From positions 113,434-177,433 of the forward strand of contig NZ_JAGETY010000012.1 in assembly GCF_017571525.1 (NCBI RefSeq): DNA of 64,000 nucleotides, written 5' to 3'. Shown here piece by piece: positions 42,738 to 51,328 of this stretch. A program made the position numbers and the translations under genes. The DNA is from Hymenobacter sp. BT559 (GTDB lineage: Bacteria > Bacteroidota > Bacteroidia > Cytophagales > Hymenobacteraceae). The notes below the pieces were generated by a model, which did no database searches, was not told the DNA's origin, and was given only the letters and a program-made list of their open reading frames with translations. How positions within the stretch are numbered: position 1 is the first letter of the stretch; each line of letters opens with the position of its first letter.

Positions 42738-44150
42738 ATGGCCGATACTTCCGCTGCCCCGCTGCTTGACCGCAGCCGTACCATTGCCCCGCCCGGCTAC
42801 AATCGCTGGCTGGTGCCGCCTGCCGCGCTGGCTATTCACCTCGCCATCGGGCAGGCCTATGCATTTAGCGTATTCAATAAGCCGCTAGGGTCGCTTATCA
42901 GCGGCGACCCGGCCAACCCGGCGCCCACCGACTGGACGCCCACCCAGATTGGCTTTACCTTCTCCATCGCCATTGTGCTGCTAGGCCTGTCGGCCGCGCT
43001 CTTTGGCAAGTGGCTCGAGCGGGTGGGGCCCCGCAAGGCCATGCTGGCCGCGTCGCTGTGCTTTGGCGGCGGCTTTCTCATTGCCGCGCTAGGGGTGAGC
43101 CTGCATAATATCTGGTTAGTGTACTTCGGCTACGGCTTCGTGGGCGGCATCGGGCTGGGTATCGGCTATATCTCGCCGGTGAGCACGCTCATCAAGTGGT
43201 TTCCCGACCGCAAGGGCGTGGCGACGGGCATGGCCATCATGGGCTTTGGCGGCGGCGCCATGATAGGCTCGCCGCTGGCCGTGGCCCTCATGAACCACTT
43301 CAAGGGCTCGGCGCCGCAGGGCGTGGCGCCCACGTTTATTGCGATGGGCATTATCTACTTGCTCTTCATGCAGTTTGGGGTGTGGACTATCCGGGTGCCC
43401 GCCGACGACTGGAAGCCTGCTGGCTACGTGCCCAACGAGGAGCACAGCGCCCTCATCACCACTGGCAACGTGTCGGCCGATAACGCCATCAAAACGCCGC
43501 AGTTCTGGCTGCTGTGGGTGGTGCTGCTCTGCAACGTAACGGCCGGTATTGGGGTGCTCGAAACGGCCTCGCCGCTCATCCAGGAAACCTTTTCCGACGC
43601 GGCTATGGGCGCAGGCCGGGGCGTAACGGCCGCTGCTGCTGCCGGCTTCGTGGGCCTGCTCAGCTTGTTCAACCTGCTCGGCCGCTTCTTCTGGTCGTCG
43701 GCTTCGGATAAGCTCGGCCGCAAGCCTACCTATCTGATTTACTTCGGGCTAGGGGTGATTTTGTACGCGCTTATCCCCACCCTGGGTCACGGCTTGCAGC
43801 TGACGCTGTTTGTGGTGGTGGCCTGCGTAATTATCAGCATGTACGGCGGCGGCTTTGCCACGGCGCCAGCCTTCTTATCTGACCTGTTTGGCAAGTACCA
43901 GGTGGGCGCTATCCACGGCCGCTTGCTCACAGCCTGGAGTACGGCCGGCGTGCTAGGGCCGCTTATCGTGCACCTATTGCACGACAACGCCAAGGAAAAA
44001 GGCTTGGTAGGCGCGGCAGCTTACCAAAACGTATTCTACACGATGGCGGGCCTGCTGGTCGTGGGCTTCCTGGCCGACCTGGCCGTGACGGCGGTCAACG
44101 AAAAATATCAGGAAAAAGGCCCGGTAACCATTGAAGCCGGCGGCCACTAG
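42738..44150 (+). CDS. OFA-family (oxalate/formate antiporter-like) MFS transporter
   Basis: This is a 470-residue transporter with 12 predicted helices. Family signs are YNRWLVPPAALAIHLAIGQA near the N-terminus, FGYGFVGGIGLGIGYISPVS, KWFPDRKGVATGMAIMGFG and the C-terminal half beginning KTPQFWLLWVVLL. OFA transporters exchange small carboxylates such as oxalate, formate or related acids. I chose the ATG at 42738 because upstream residues are non-conserved. A 48-residue partner gene follows 33 bases later, as in other Bacteroidota and Proteobacteria. Confidence 0.9.
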   Translation: MADTSAAPLLDRSRTIAPPGYNRWLVPPAALAIHLAIGQAYAFSVFNKPLGSLISGDPANPAPTDWTPTQIGFTFSIAIVLLGLSAALFGKWLERVGPRKAMLAASLCFGGGFLIAALGVSLHNIWLVYFGYGFVGGIGLGIGYISPVSTLIKWFPDRKGVATGMAIMGFGGGAMIGSPLAVALMNHFKGSAPQGVAPTFIAMGIIYLLFMQFGVWTIRVPADDWKPAGYVPNEEHSALITTGNVSADNAIKTPQFWLLWVVLLCNVTAGIGVLETASPLIQETFSDAAMGAGRGVTAAAAAGFVGLLSLFNLLGRFFWSSASDKLGRKPTYLIYFGLGVILYALIPTLGHGLQLTLFVVVACVIISMYGGGFATAPAFLSDLFGKYQVGAIHGRLLTAWSTAGVLGPLIVHLLHDNAKEKGLVGAAAYQNVFYTMAGLLVVGFLADLAVTAVNEKYQEKGPVTIEAGGH

Positions 44151-44183
44151 GCCACCTTTTCTTATCTCTAAACCTTACTACCG

Positions 44184-44330
44184 ATGAACCCTAACCCTAA
44201 TACCACTGCCCCAGTAGCGACCGAAGCGTCGTCGGGCGGCTCGGCCGTGCTGGCCTGGCTCTACGTGGGCATTCCCCTGGCCTGGGGCGTGTCGCAAACG
44301 TTTATGAAAGCGCTGGCTTTGTTCAAGTAA
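44184..44330 (+). CDS. MFS transporter small subunit
   Basis: This is a 48-residue single-helix membrane protein. A hydrophilic start (MNPNPNTTAPVATEAS) leads into the helix AVLAWLYVGIPLAWGVSQT, then FMKALALFK. The WLYVGIPLAWGV core matches small proteins encoded beside OFA-type transporters and annotated as an MFS transporter small subunit. It probably binds and stabilises the transporter, an inference from conserved pairing. A strong terminator follows 18 bases after the stop. Confidence 0.85.
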   Translation: MNPNPNTTAPVATEASSGGSAVLAWLYVGIPLAWGVSQTFMKALALFK

Positions 44331-44348
44331 GTCAAAAGTTAGCCCACC

Positions 44349-44386
44349 CAAAAGCCGCTCATTCTACCCCGAATGAGCGGCTTTTG
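44349..44386. terminator. Bidirectional terminator
   Basis: A perfect 16-base inverted repeat, 44349-44364 with 44371-44386, has a 6-base loop. It lies between the convergent small-subunit and moeA genes. Confidence 0.92.
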
Positions 44387-44404
44387 TCGTGGTAGGGGTA
44401 ATGG

Positions 44405-45619
44405 CTAGGCCCGGTAGCGCCACAGCGGCCACGCCGTGCCCGCCGCAAACTGCGACTGGTCGGGCGGCAGCTCCAGCAGGCCATCGGCGGCGAGCAGGCC
44501 GGCGAGGTCGCCCGAGCCGGCCGTGGGAGTGGGGTGAGCCAGCAGGCGGCCATCGGGCGCTTGTTCGAGGCGCACCGCCAGGAAGTAGGTGAGCGCTGGC
44601 TTGAACTCCACGGGGCCAGCTAGCTCGGCAACTACTGGCCGGCTAGCCTCGGCGGGCAGCCCCTGGCACTGGCGCAGCCAGGGCTGCACGTAGCGGTAGT
44701 AATTGGCAAACGTGGCCACCGGGTTGCCGGGCAGCGCAAATACCACCGCGCCCCCCGGCGCTTGCCCAAACCAGAACGGCTGGCCCGGCCGCTGCGCCAC
44801 CCGGTGAAAAATCTCCGTCACACCCAGCTCGCGTAGGGCTTGCGGCAAAAAATCGGCCTGGCCCTTCGAGACGCCCCCACTCAGCAGCACTGCGTCGAAG
44901 TCCGCCAGCAGCGCCGGCAGTGACGTCTTAAGCGACGCCAGGTCGTCGGGCAAGTGAAATTCCTGGCTTTCGCAGCCGGCTAGGGCTAGCGCGGCGCACA
45001 GCATGGGGCCGTTGGAGCGCCGAATTTGGTGGGGCAGGGGCGTGGCCTCAATGGGCACAATTTCGTCGCCAGTGCTCACTACGGCCAGGCGCGGGCGGCG
45101 GGCTACGGCCAGGGTGGCGGCGCCTACAGTGGCAGCTACGGCAATTTCGGCGGGGCTTAGCACCAGGCCGGGGGCTAGCAGCCGCGCGCCGGCCGGCTGG
45201 TCGCTGCCCTGGGCGTGCACGTTGTGGCCGGCGCGGGGCGGGGCCACGCGCACCGTGGCCTGGCGGCTGGGCGTATCGCTAATATCCAGGTCTTCGTAGC
45301 GAATGATGGTGTCGGTGCCGGGCGGCAGGGCGGCGCCCGTCATTATTTCGATGGCTGCCTGGGGGCTAGCCAGTGGCGCGGGCGGGGCGCCGGCCAGCTG
45401 CGTGCGCTCAATGGGAAAGGTGGATTGACCATTCTGCAAAGCGCTATACTGCACCGCGATGCCGTCCATCGTGACACGGTTATAGGGCGGAAAATCGCGG
45501 TCGGCCACTACTTCCTGGCGCAGCACGCGGCCCACGGCGGCGGCCAGCGGTACGGTTTCGGTGGGCAGCAGGTGGGCAGTGGCTAGCACCTGGCGGGAGG
45601 CATCTTCGACGGAAAGCAC
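44405..45619 (-). CDS. moeA: Molybdopterin molybdotransferase
   Basis: This 404-residue enzyme inserts molybdate into adenylylated molybdopterin. Motifs are FPPYNRVTMDGIAV, EIMTGAALPPGTDTII, VVSTGDEIVP, SGGVSKGQADFLP and ALPGNPVATFANYYRY. I chose GTG at 45619 (MLSVEDASRQVL), which places the conserved start correctly. A TTG at 45652 would add 11 residues. It is divergent from mobA and convergent with the transporter pair, and it completes a local cofactor supply for the oxidoreductase. Confidence 0.92.
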   Translation of the reverse strand: MLSVEDASRQVLATAHLLPTETVPLAAAVGRVLRQEVVADRDFPPYNRVTMDGIAVQYSALQNGQSTFPIERTQLAGAPPAPLASPQAAIEIMTGAALPPGTDTIIRYEDLDISDTPSRQATVRVAPPRAGHNVHAQGSDQPAGARLLAPGLVLSPAEIAVAATVGAATLAVARRPRLAVVSTGDEIVPIEATPLPHQIRRSNGPMLCAALALAGCESQEFHLPDDLASLKTSLPALLADFDAVLLSGGVSKGQADFLPQALRELGVTEIFHRVAQRPGQPFWFGQAPGGAVVFALPGNPVATFANYYRYVQPWLRQCQGLPAEASRPVVAELAGPVEFKPALTYFLAVRLEQAPDGRLLAHPTPTAGSGDLAGLLAADGLLELPPDQSQFAAGTAWPLWRYRA

Positions 45620-45717
45620 GGCGGAAGGAAGAAGTGAGAAGCAGCGCTGCAAGGCAGGCTAGCCCGATTTGATACGCGCAAAGCAAGCTATTTTGCCGTT
45701 CAATTGTTACGAGTGCC

Positions 45718-46887
45718 ATGACTGATTCTGCTTCCCCCCGCACCAAGCACGCCGACCTGACCCGCCCCGCCGTGGGCGAATTTGCTCGCCACGAACTCGC
45801 CTTTCTCGGCGCGCCCTGCGGCGATATTCAGCGGCTGGCAGCTGCGCTCACGGCCGTGCTAGCCCCGGCCGGCCACCGCGTGGGCTATGTCGATGCCGAC
45901 CACGCCAGCGGCGATGCCGATGCGGCCAGCACCCAGAGTCTGCTCTTACAAGCCGGCGCCTACGCCGAGCTGACCGACAAAATTCACTTTCGCCGCCTCG
46001 ACGAGCGCCGTGCCCTCGACCGCTTTTCGCAGCCCGACCTGCTGGCTGGGGCTAGCCTGGCCCTGGTGAACGGCAACCATTTTCGCGCCAGCCACCTGAT
46101 AGTACTCATTGACCCGCGCAAGTCCTTGGCCCACAAGCTCGACAAGCTGAGCAATGTGCAAGCCCTGGTGCTGGCCGAAGGCGTAGCCGAAGTGCCAGAG
46201 TACCTGCAAGCCCACTTGCCGAACCACCATACGCTGCCACGCTTTGCCCTGGCCGATGTGGCCGGGCTAGCCGCTTGGGTGCAGCAGTGGCTGGCTGCCC
46301 GCCAGGCTCCGTTGCGCGGCCTGGTGTTGGCCGGCGGCCTTAGCCAGCGTATGGGCGCCGACAAGGGCAGCCTGCGCTACGGCCCTAGCGGCCGCGAGCA
46401 GCGCGAGGCAGCCGCTGGCCTGCTGGCCGAGGTGTGCCAAGACGTTTTTGTGTCGTGCCGCGCCGAGCAGGCCGCTGAGCTGCCGGCCAGCTTGCAGCCC
46501 CTGCCCGATACGTTTCTGGGTCTGGGGCCGCTAGGGGGAATTTTATCGGCTTTTCGCCACGACCCGAATGCCGCGTGGCTGGTGCTGGCCTGCGACCTGC
46601 CTTTCCTCACGGCCGACGTGCTGCGCCAGCTTGTGGCTGGCCGCCAGCCCACTCGGCTGGCCACGGCCTTTCAGAGCCCGGGCAGCGAGTTCCCAGAGCC
46701 GCTCATCACCATTTTCGAGCCGCGCGCCTATCCCGAGCTGCTGCGGTTTCTAGGGCTGGGCTATTCATGCCCCCGCAAAATGCTTATTAACAGCGACGTA
46801 GTCGTGCTGCCCACGCCCGCCGGTGAGGCGCTGCGCAACGTGAACACGCCCGCCGAGCGTGCCGCCGCCGAGCAGGCACTAGGGTAG
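45718..46887 (+). CDS. mobA: Molybdenum cofactor guanylyltransferase with MobB-like N-terminal domain
   Basis: This is a 389-residue two-part protein. The C-terminal half (from about residue 200) is MobA: GLVLAGGLSQRMGADKGSLR and LVLACDLPFLTADVLRQL. It adds GMP to molybdopterin to make the MGD cofactor that FdhF-type enzymes need. The N-terminal 190 residues resemble the P-loop adaptor MobB (HRVGYVDADHASGDADA and LALVNGNHFRASHLIVLID). However, the place of the P-loop reads LGAPCGDIQRLAAAL, without the GKT that binds nucleotide. The N-domain has probably lost GTP binding and may act as a docking part. Confidence 0.85.
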   Translation: MTDSASPRTKHADLTRPAVGEFARHELAFLGAPCGDIQRLAAALTAVLAPAGHRVGYVDADHASGDADAASTQSLLLQAGAYAELTDKIHFRRLDERRALDRFSQPDLLAGASLALVNGNHFRASHLIVLIDPRKSLAHKLDKLSNVQALVLAEGVAEVPEYLQAHLPNHHTLPRFALADVAGLAAWVQQWLAARQAPLRGLVLAGGLSQRMGADKGSLRYGPSGREQREAAAGLLAEVCQDVFVSCRAEQAAELPASLQPLPDTFLGLGPLGGILSAFRHDPNAAWLVLACDLPFLTADVLRQLVAGRQPTRLATAFQSPGSEFPEPLITIFEPRAYPELLRFLGLGYSCPRKMLINSDVVVLPTPAGEALRNVNTPAERAAAEQALG

Positions 46888-46934
46888 CCGAAGGAAAGCG
46901 GGAGCCGGGTATGCGCAAATCAGGCACTCCGTGC

Positions 46935-46942
46935 TAGGTTTG
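46935..46942 (+). promoter_or_regulatory. Candidate -7 element (TAGGTTTG) before the kinase operon
   Basis: This exact TAnnTTTG match lies 35 bases before the ATG of the first histidine kinase. No well-spaced TTG is seen. Confidence 0.45.
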
Positions 46943-46976
46943 TCGGGCGGCTGTCGCTCAGCCCGGCCCTCGCCCT

Positions 46977-48380
46977 ATGAAGCAAGCCATTCTCGACTGG
47001 AAGCAACTCTATAACTGGCAATTGCTGCCTGCCATGAGCATGGCTTTCGCGCTGGCAGCCATCCTGCGCGCCCTGCTCGACAAGCCCCGCCACATGCCCC
47101 GCGCCCGCACCTGGCTGCTCGCGCTGTGGGTGCCGGCGGCCGTGGGGTTTGGCGTTACAGCGGTGCTGCGCTACCACAACGACCTGCTCGACGAATGGTA
47201 CATTCTTTTCGTGCTGGGGGTGGCGGCGGCCGTGCTGTGGCCGGTGCGCCACTACCGGCCGGCGGCCATTATGCTCTGGGCGCTGGCGGTGCCCGCCCTA
47301 TACCGCGCCACCTCGCTAGGGCAGCAAGTGCTGGGCTATCAGTTTGTAGCGCCACTGTCCAATTATTTCAAGAGCTTGGGCAAGCTCAATCTCTACTGGT
47401 TCGGCATCATTACGGGGCTAGCTTTTTACCAAAAGAAATTGCTGGCTAAGCAGCAGGCCCGGCGCGAGGAGGAGGAAAAGCAGCGCCGCCAAGCCGCCGC
47501 CCGCAATGCCGACCTTGAGCGGCTGGTAGCCGCCCGCACCGCGGCTCTTACCCAGCAGTCTAGCGAGTTGCAAGGGGCCCTCACCGAGTTGCGCGCCACG
47601 CAGCAACAGCTCATTCAGCGCGAGAAGATGGCCTCGCTCGGGGAGCTCACGGCCGGTATTGCCCACGAGATACAGAACCCGCTCAACTTCGTCAACAATT
47701 TTGCCGATGTGAGCGCCGAGCTGGTAGCCGAGCTCGAAGCAGAGCAGGCCAGCCCCACGCCCGATGTAGGCCTGGAAGACGAGCTGCTCACCGACCTGCG
47801 CCACAACCTCCACAAAATCAACCAACACGGGCAGCGGGCGGCCAGCATTGTACGCGGTATGCTGGCCCACTCGCGCCAGAGCACCGGCGAGCGCCAGCCC
47901 ACCGATGTGAACGCGCTGGCCGATGAGTACCTGCGCCTGGCCTACCACGGCCTGCGGGCTAAGGACAAGACCTTCAACGCTACCCTCAACACTGATTTTG
48001 CGGCCCTGCTGCCGCTGGTGCCTGCTGTGCCCGGCGACTTGGGCCGCGTGCTGCTAAACCTCTTCACCAACGCCTTTTATGCGGTGCAAAAGCGCCAGCA
48101 GGCCGCAGGCCCTGGCTACGTGCCCACCGTGCAGGTGCGCACGTGCCGGGCGGGCGAAGAAGTCGAAATCTACGTTCGTGACAACGGCACCGGTATTCCG
48201 GCGGCAGTGCAGAATAAGATTTTTCAGCCTTTTTTCACGACCAAGCCCAGCGGCGAGGGCACCGGGCTGGGCCTTTCGCTAGCCCACGATATTATTGTGC
48301 AGGGCCACGAGGGTACGCTCAGCGTGGAAAGCCAGGAGGGGGAGTTTACCGAGTTTGTGATACGGTTGCCGTTTCGATAA
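46977..48380 (+). CDS. Membrane sensor histidine kinase 1
   Basis: This 467-residue kinase has five or six N-terminal membrane helices (to about residue 155) and no large periplasmic domain, then a charged coiled coil (ARREEEEKQRRQ). The HisKA domain has His230 in AGIAHEIQNPLNF. The ATPase domain has RVLLNLFTNAFYAV, VRDNGTGIP, FFTTKPSGEGTGLGLS. It probably senses a membrane or lipid-soluble signal, or the redox state. It is the first gene of a set with a second very similar kinase, two receivers and a cyclase. The kinase core is near-identical in DNA to that of the next gene. Confidence 0.9.
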   Translation: MKQAILDWKQLYNWQLLPAMSMAFALAAILRALLDKPRHMPRARTWLLALWVPAAVGFGVTAVLRYHNDLLDEWYILFVLGVAAAVLWPVRHYRPAAIMLWALAVPALYRATSLGQQVLGYQFVAPLSNYFKSLGKLNLYWFGIITGLAFYQKKLLAKQQARREEEEKQRRQAAARNADLERLVAARTAALTQQSSELQGALTELRATQQQLIQREKMASLGELTAGIAHEIQNPLNFVNNFADVSAELVAELEAEQASPTPDVGLEDELLTDLRHNLHKINQHGQRAASIVRGMLAHSRQSTGERQPTDVNALADEYLRLAYHGLRAKDKTFNATLNTDFAALLPLVPAVPGDLGRVLLNLFTNAFYAVQKRQQAAGPGYVPTVQVRTCRAGEEVEIYVRDNGTGIPAAVQNKIFQPFFTTKPSGEGTGLGLSLAHDIIVQGHEGTLSVESQEGEFTEFVIRLPFR

Positions 48381-48426
48381 GGGATGAGCCAGGATGCTTT
48401 TTATGCTACTATAACCAACTGAGCGC

Positions 48427-49803
48427 ATGGCAGATGGAGAATTGTTAATGACCCCGGCAATGGCTATCGGGATGGTGTACTGGGGCCGCAAAGCCCTGGA
48501 CATTCCCACGCGCCTGCCGCAGTGGGACCACTGGCTTGCGCGCCTCTGGCAGCCGGCCGCGGTCATTATAGGGCTAGGCATGGTGGTGGGTGGGCCGCTG
48601 GTAAATTGGCTCGACGATATTTTTCTGGCCCTGGTAATGTGTGTGGGCCTAGCCATTGGCTGGCGGCTGCGCACTTACCGCCCCGCGCTCTGGATGGCCG
48701 TGGCCCTGGTGCCCGGCACGCTCCTGCTGATTATCGAGCTGCTGGTGCGGCCATTTACTACCGCCTTGGATAAGAGTGGGGCGGTCGATAGTGTGGAGGC
48801 GCTGGTGCTTTTTTGGGCAGGGGCCTGGCTGCTAGTGGCTCGCAGCCAAATCAAAAACCTCAAAACTGAGGCCCAGGCGCGCCTGGCCGCCGAGCAGGAG
48901 CAGCGTGCCATTGAAACGCAGAGCGAAACGCTCGAATATGAAGTAAACCAGCGCACGGCCGCCCTGGCCCGCCAGACCGATGAGCTGCGCGCCACCCTCG
49001 CCGAGCTGCAAGCCACCCAAGACCAGCTTATCCAAAGTGAGAAGATGGCCTCGCTCGGGGAGCTCACGGCGGGCATTGCGCACGAGATTCAAAACCCGCT
49101 CAACTTCGTCAACAATTTTGCCGATGTGAGCGTGGAGCTCGTGGCCGAGCTCACCGAGGAGCGCGTTAGCCCTACCCGCGACCACGACCTCGAAGCCGAG
49201 CTGCTCGCCGACCTCAAGCAGAATCTAGCGCGCATTGCCCAGCACGGGGGCCGGGCGGCGGGCATTGTGCGCGGTATGCTCGAGCACAGCCGCGCCAGCA
49301 CCGGCGAGCGGCAGCCCACCGACGTGAACGCGCTGGCCGACGAGTACCTGCGCCTGGCATATCACGGCCTGCGCGCCAAGGATAAGTCGTTCAACGCCGA
49401 CTTGAAGCTGGACCTGGCGCCTGGGCTGCCCCTCATAGAGGCGGTGCCCGGCGACCTGGGCCGGGTGCTACTCAACCTGGTTACCAATGCCTTTTATGCG
49501 GTGCAAAAGCGCCAGCAGGCGGGCGAACCAGGCTACCAGCCCACCGTGCGCGTAGCTACCCAGCTAACAGATGGCTATGTGCAGGTGCAGGTGTCGGACA
49601 ATGGCACGGGCATCCCGGACGAAGTGCGGGACAAGATTTTTCAGCCTTTTTTTACTACCAAGCCCACCGGCGAGGGAACGGGGCTAGGCCTCTCGCTCAG
49701 CCACGACATCGTGACCCAGGGCCACGGCGGCACGCTCACGGTAGAAAGCCAGCCCGGCCAGGGCACCGAATTTACGTTGCGGCTACCCCGGTCGGTAGCC
49801 TAG
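48427..49803 (+). CDS. Membrane sensor histidine kinase 2 (paralogue)
   Basis: This 458-residue kinase has about four membrane helices in the first 140 residues. A coiled coil with QTDELRATLAELQATQDQL follows, then a HisKA domain with His219 in AGIAHEIQNPLNF and an ATPase domain (RVLLNLVTNAFYAVQKRQQ, VSDNGTGIP, FFTTKPTGEGTGLGLS). The catalytic core repeats kinase 1 almost word for word, while the membrane domain is largely different. This indicates tandem duplication followed by change or exchange of the sensor part. It begins 46 bases after kinase 1 and ends 31 bases before the receiver gene. Confidence 0.9.
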   Translation: MADGELLMTPAMAIGMVYWGRKALDIPTRLPQWDHWLARLWQPAAVIIGLGMVVGGPLVNWLDDIFLALVMCVGLAIGWRLRTYRPALWMAVALVPGTLLLIIELLVRPFTTALDKSGAVDSVEALVLFWAGAWLLVARSQIKNLKTEAQARLAAEQEQRAIETQSETLEYEVNQRTAALARQTDELRATLAELQATQDQLIQSEKMASLGELTAGIAHEIQNPLNFVNNFADVSVELVAELTEERVSPTRDHDLEAELLADLKQNLARIAQHGGRAAGIVRGMLEHSRASTGERQPTDVNALADEYLRLAYHGLRAKDKSFNADLKLDLAPGLPLIEAVPGDLGRVLLNLVTNAFYAVQKRQQAGEPGYQPTVRVATQLTDGYVQVQVSDNGTGIPDEVRDKIFQPFFTTKPTGEGTGLGLSLSHDIVTQGHGGTLTVESQPGQGTEFTLRLPRSVA

Positions 49804-49834
49804 CGGCTCATGCTTTTTCTTACCTTTACTTAAG

Positions 49835-50218
49835 ATGAAAATACTGGTAGTTGACGACGAAATGGACGTGCGGATGCTATTCGAGCAGCGCTTCCGGCGC
49901 GAAATCCGTAGTGGCGAGTTCACGTTCTCTTTTGCCTACTCGGGCGAAGAAGCGCTCACATTTTTGCGCGACCACCCGAGCGAAGTCGTCCTGATTCTAT
50001 CTGATATCAACATGCCCGGCATGAGCGGGCTCGAACTACTGCGCCACGTAAAGAGCGACCCGCTGCCCCCGCCGCCACCCCGCGTAATGATGCTGACGGC
50101 CTACGGCGACGAGGCTACCCACCAACAAGCCCTTCAGCTAGGGGCCGATGACTTTCTGACCAAGCCTGTCGATTTTGCTACCCTGCGCGACAAGCTCCAC
50201 GCTATTGAAAATACATGA
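49835..50218 (+). CDS. Single-domain response regulator
   Basis: This is a 127-residue CheY-like receiver with no output domain. The acidic pocket is VVDDEMD, the phosphoacceptor is Asp57 in LSDINMPGM, the switch Thr lies in MLTAYGD, and the Lys is in LTKPVDF. It could act as a phosphate shuttle or sink between the two kinases and the receiver-cyclase. The stop overlaps the next start in an ATGA arrangement (50215-50218), so the two are translationally coupled. Its receiver is related to that of the next gene. Confidence 0.92.
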   Translation: MKILVVDDEMDVRMLFEQRFRREIRSGEFTFSFAYSGEEALTFLRDHPSEVVLILSDINMPGMSGLELLRHVKSDPLPPPPPRVMMLTAYGDEATHQQALQLGADDFLTKPVDFATLRDKLHAIENT

Positions 50219-51261
50219 AAACCAAGATTTTAGTAGTGGATGACGAGGCTGACTTGGAACTGCTTATCAAGCAGAAGTTTCGCCGCAAAATCCGCGAAAA
50301 TGCCTACGAGTTTGTCTTCGCCGGCAACGGCCAGGAAGCCCTCGACCGCCTCAGTGAGCACCCCGATACTGATATCGTGCTCTCCGATATCAACATGCCC
50401 GTCATGGATGGCCTCACGCTGCTCGGCCGCCTGCCCGAGGCTAGCCCCGTCACCAAAACCGTGATGGTGTCGGCCTACGGCGACATGCAAAACATCCGGG
50501 CGGCCATGAACGGCGGGGCCTTCGATTTTGTGTGCAAGCCCGTCGATTTCAACGACCTAGAGCTGACCATTGAGAAGACGGCTAGCCACGTGCAGCAATT
50601 GCGCGACACCATGAAGGCCATCCAGGAAAACAACATCCTGAAGATGTACGTCGACGAGACGGTCATCAATTTTATGGCCCGGCCCGGCTTCGAAAACAAG
50701 CTGCTGGCCAGCGAAACGGTCGAGGCCTCGGTGATGTTCGTAGACATTTGCGGATTCACCTCGCTGTCTGAGACGCAGCCGGCCGCCACGGTGGTGGGGC
50801 TGCTAAATAAGTATTTCGACCAGATAGTGAAGGAGATAATTGCCCACGGCGGCTACGTCGATAAGTTTATGGGCGACGCCGTGATGGCGGTATTTCGGGG
50901 CGAGTACCACCTCGACCGCGCCCTCGACGCGGCCCTAGCCGTGCGCGCTCAGCTGCAAACTGCCCACGACGCGCTGCCCAACGGCACCGACTACCGCCCG
51001 GCCATCAGTATCGGCATCAATACCGGCGAAATGGTATCGGGCAACATTGGCTCGGCCAGCCTCAAGCGCCTCGACTACACCGTGATAGGCGACACCGTAA
51101 ACGTGAGCCAGCGCCTACAGTCGGCTGCCCAGCCGAACCAGATTGTTATCACCGAAACTATCTACGAGCGCATCAAGGAAAGCTTTGAGTGCCAGCCGAT
51201 AGGCGAGTTGAAGCTGAAAAATAAAGCTAACCCAATAATGACCTACGAGGTAGTGGCGTAG
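50215..51261 (+). CDS. Response regulator with class III adenylyl cyclase output domain
   Basis: This is a 348-residue fusion. The N-terminal receiver has Asp58 in LSDINMPVM and Lys in CKPVDF. After a helical linker, residues about 165-345 form a class III cyclase. Metal ligands are Asp177 (MFVDICGF) and Asp221 (MGDAVMAVF). Lys217 and Thr289 occupy the purine-selecting positions in the adenine-type combination. Transition-state residues Asn296 and Arg300 (TVNVSQRL) are present. The catalytic set looks complete, so phosphorylation probably controls cAMP synthesis. A cyclic-nucleotide-binding protein is encoded just downstream on the other strand. Confidence 0.92.
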   Translation: MKTKILVVDDEADLELLIKQKFRRKIRENAYEFVFAGNGQEALDRLSEHPDTDIVLSDINMPVMDGLTLLGRLPEASPVTKTVMVSAYGDMQNIRAAMNGGAFDFVCKPVDFNDLELTIEKTASHVQQLRDTMKAIQENNILKMYVDETVINFMARPGFENKLLASETVEASVMFVDICGFTSLSETQPAATVVGLLNKYFDQIVKEIIAHGGYVDKFMGDAVMAVFRGEYHLDRALDAALAVRAQLQTAHDALPNGTDYRPAISIGINTGEMVSGNIGSASLKRLDYTVIGDTVNVSQRLQSAAQPNQIVITETIYERIKESFECQPIGELKLKNKANPIMTYEVVA

Positions 51262-51272
51262 CCTATAATCTA

Positions 51273-51306
51273 CTTGTCATTGCTTCGCATTGCTCGCAAT
51301 GACAAG
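51273..51306. repeat. Short palindrome of the dispersed family, copy 5
   Basis: CTTGTCATTGC (51273-51283) is perfectly inverted at 51296-51306, with GCTTCGC/GCTCGC between. The TCATTGC and GCAATGACA ends match copies 1 and 2. It lies between convergent genes and could stop both transcripts, but without a T-tract. Confidence 0.7.
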
Positions 51307-51328
51307 CGGGGCCTAGTCCTTGGCTTGC

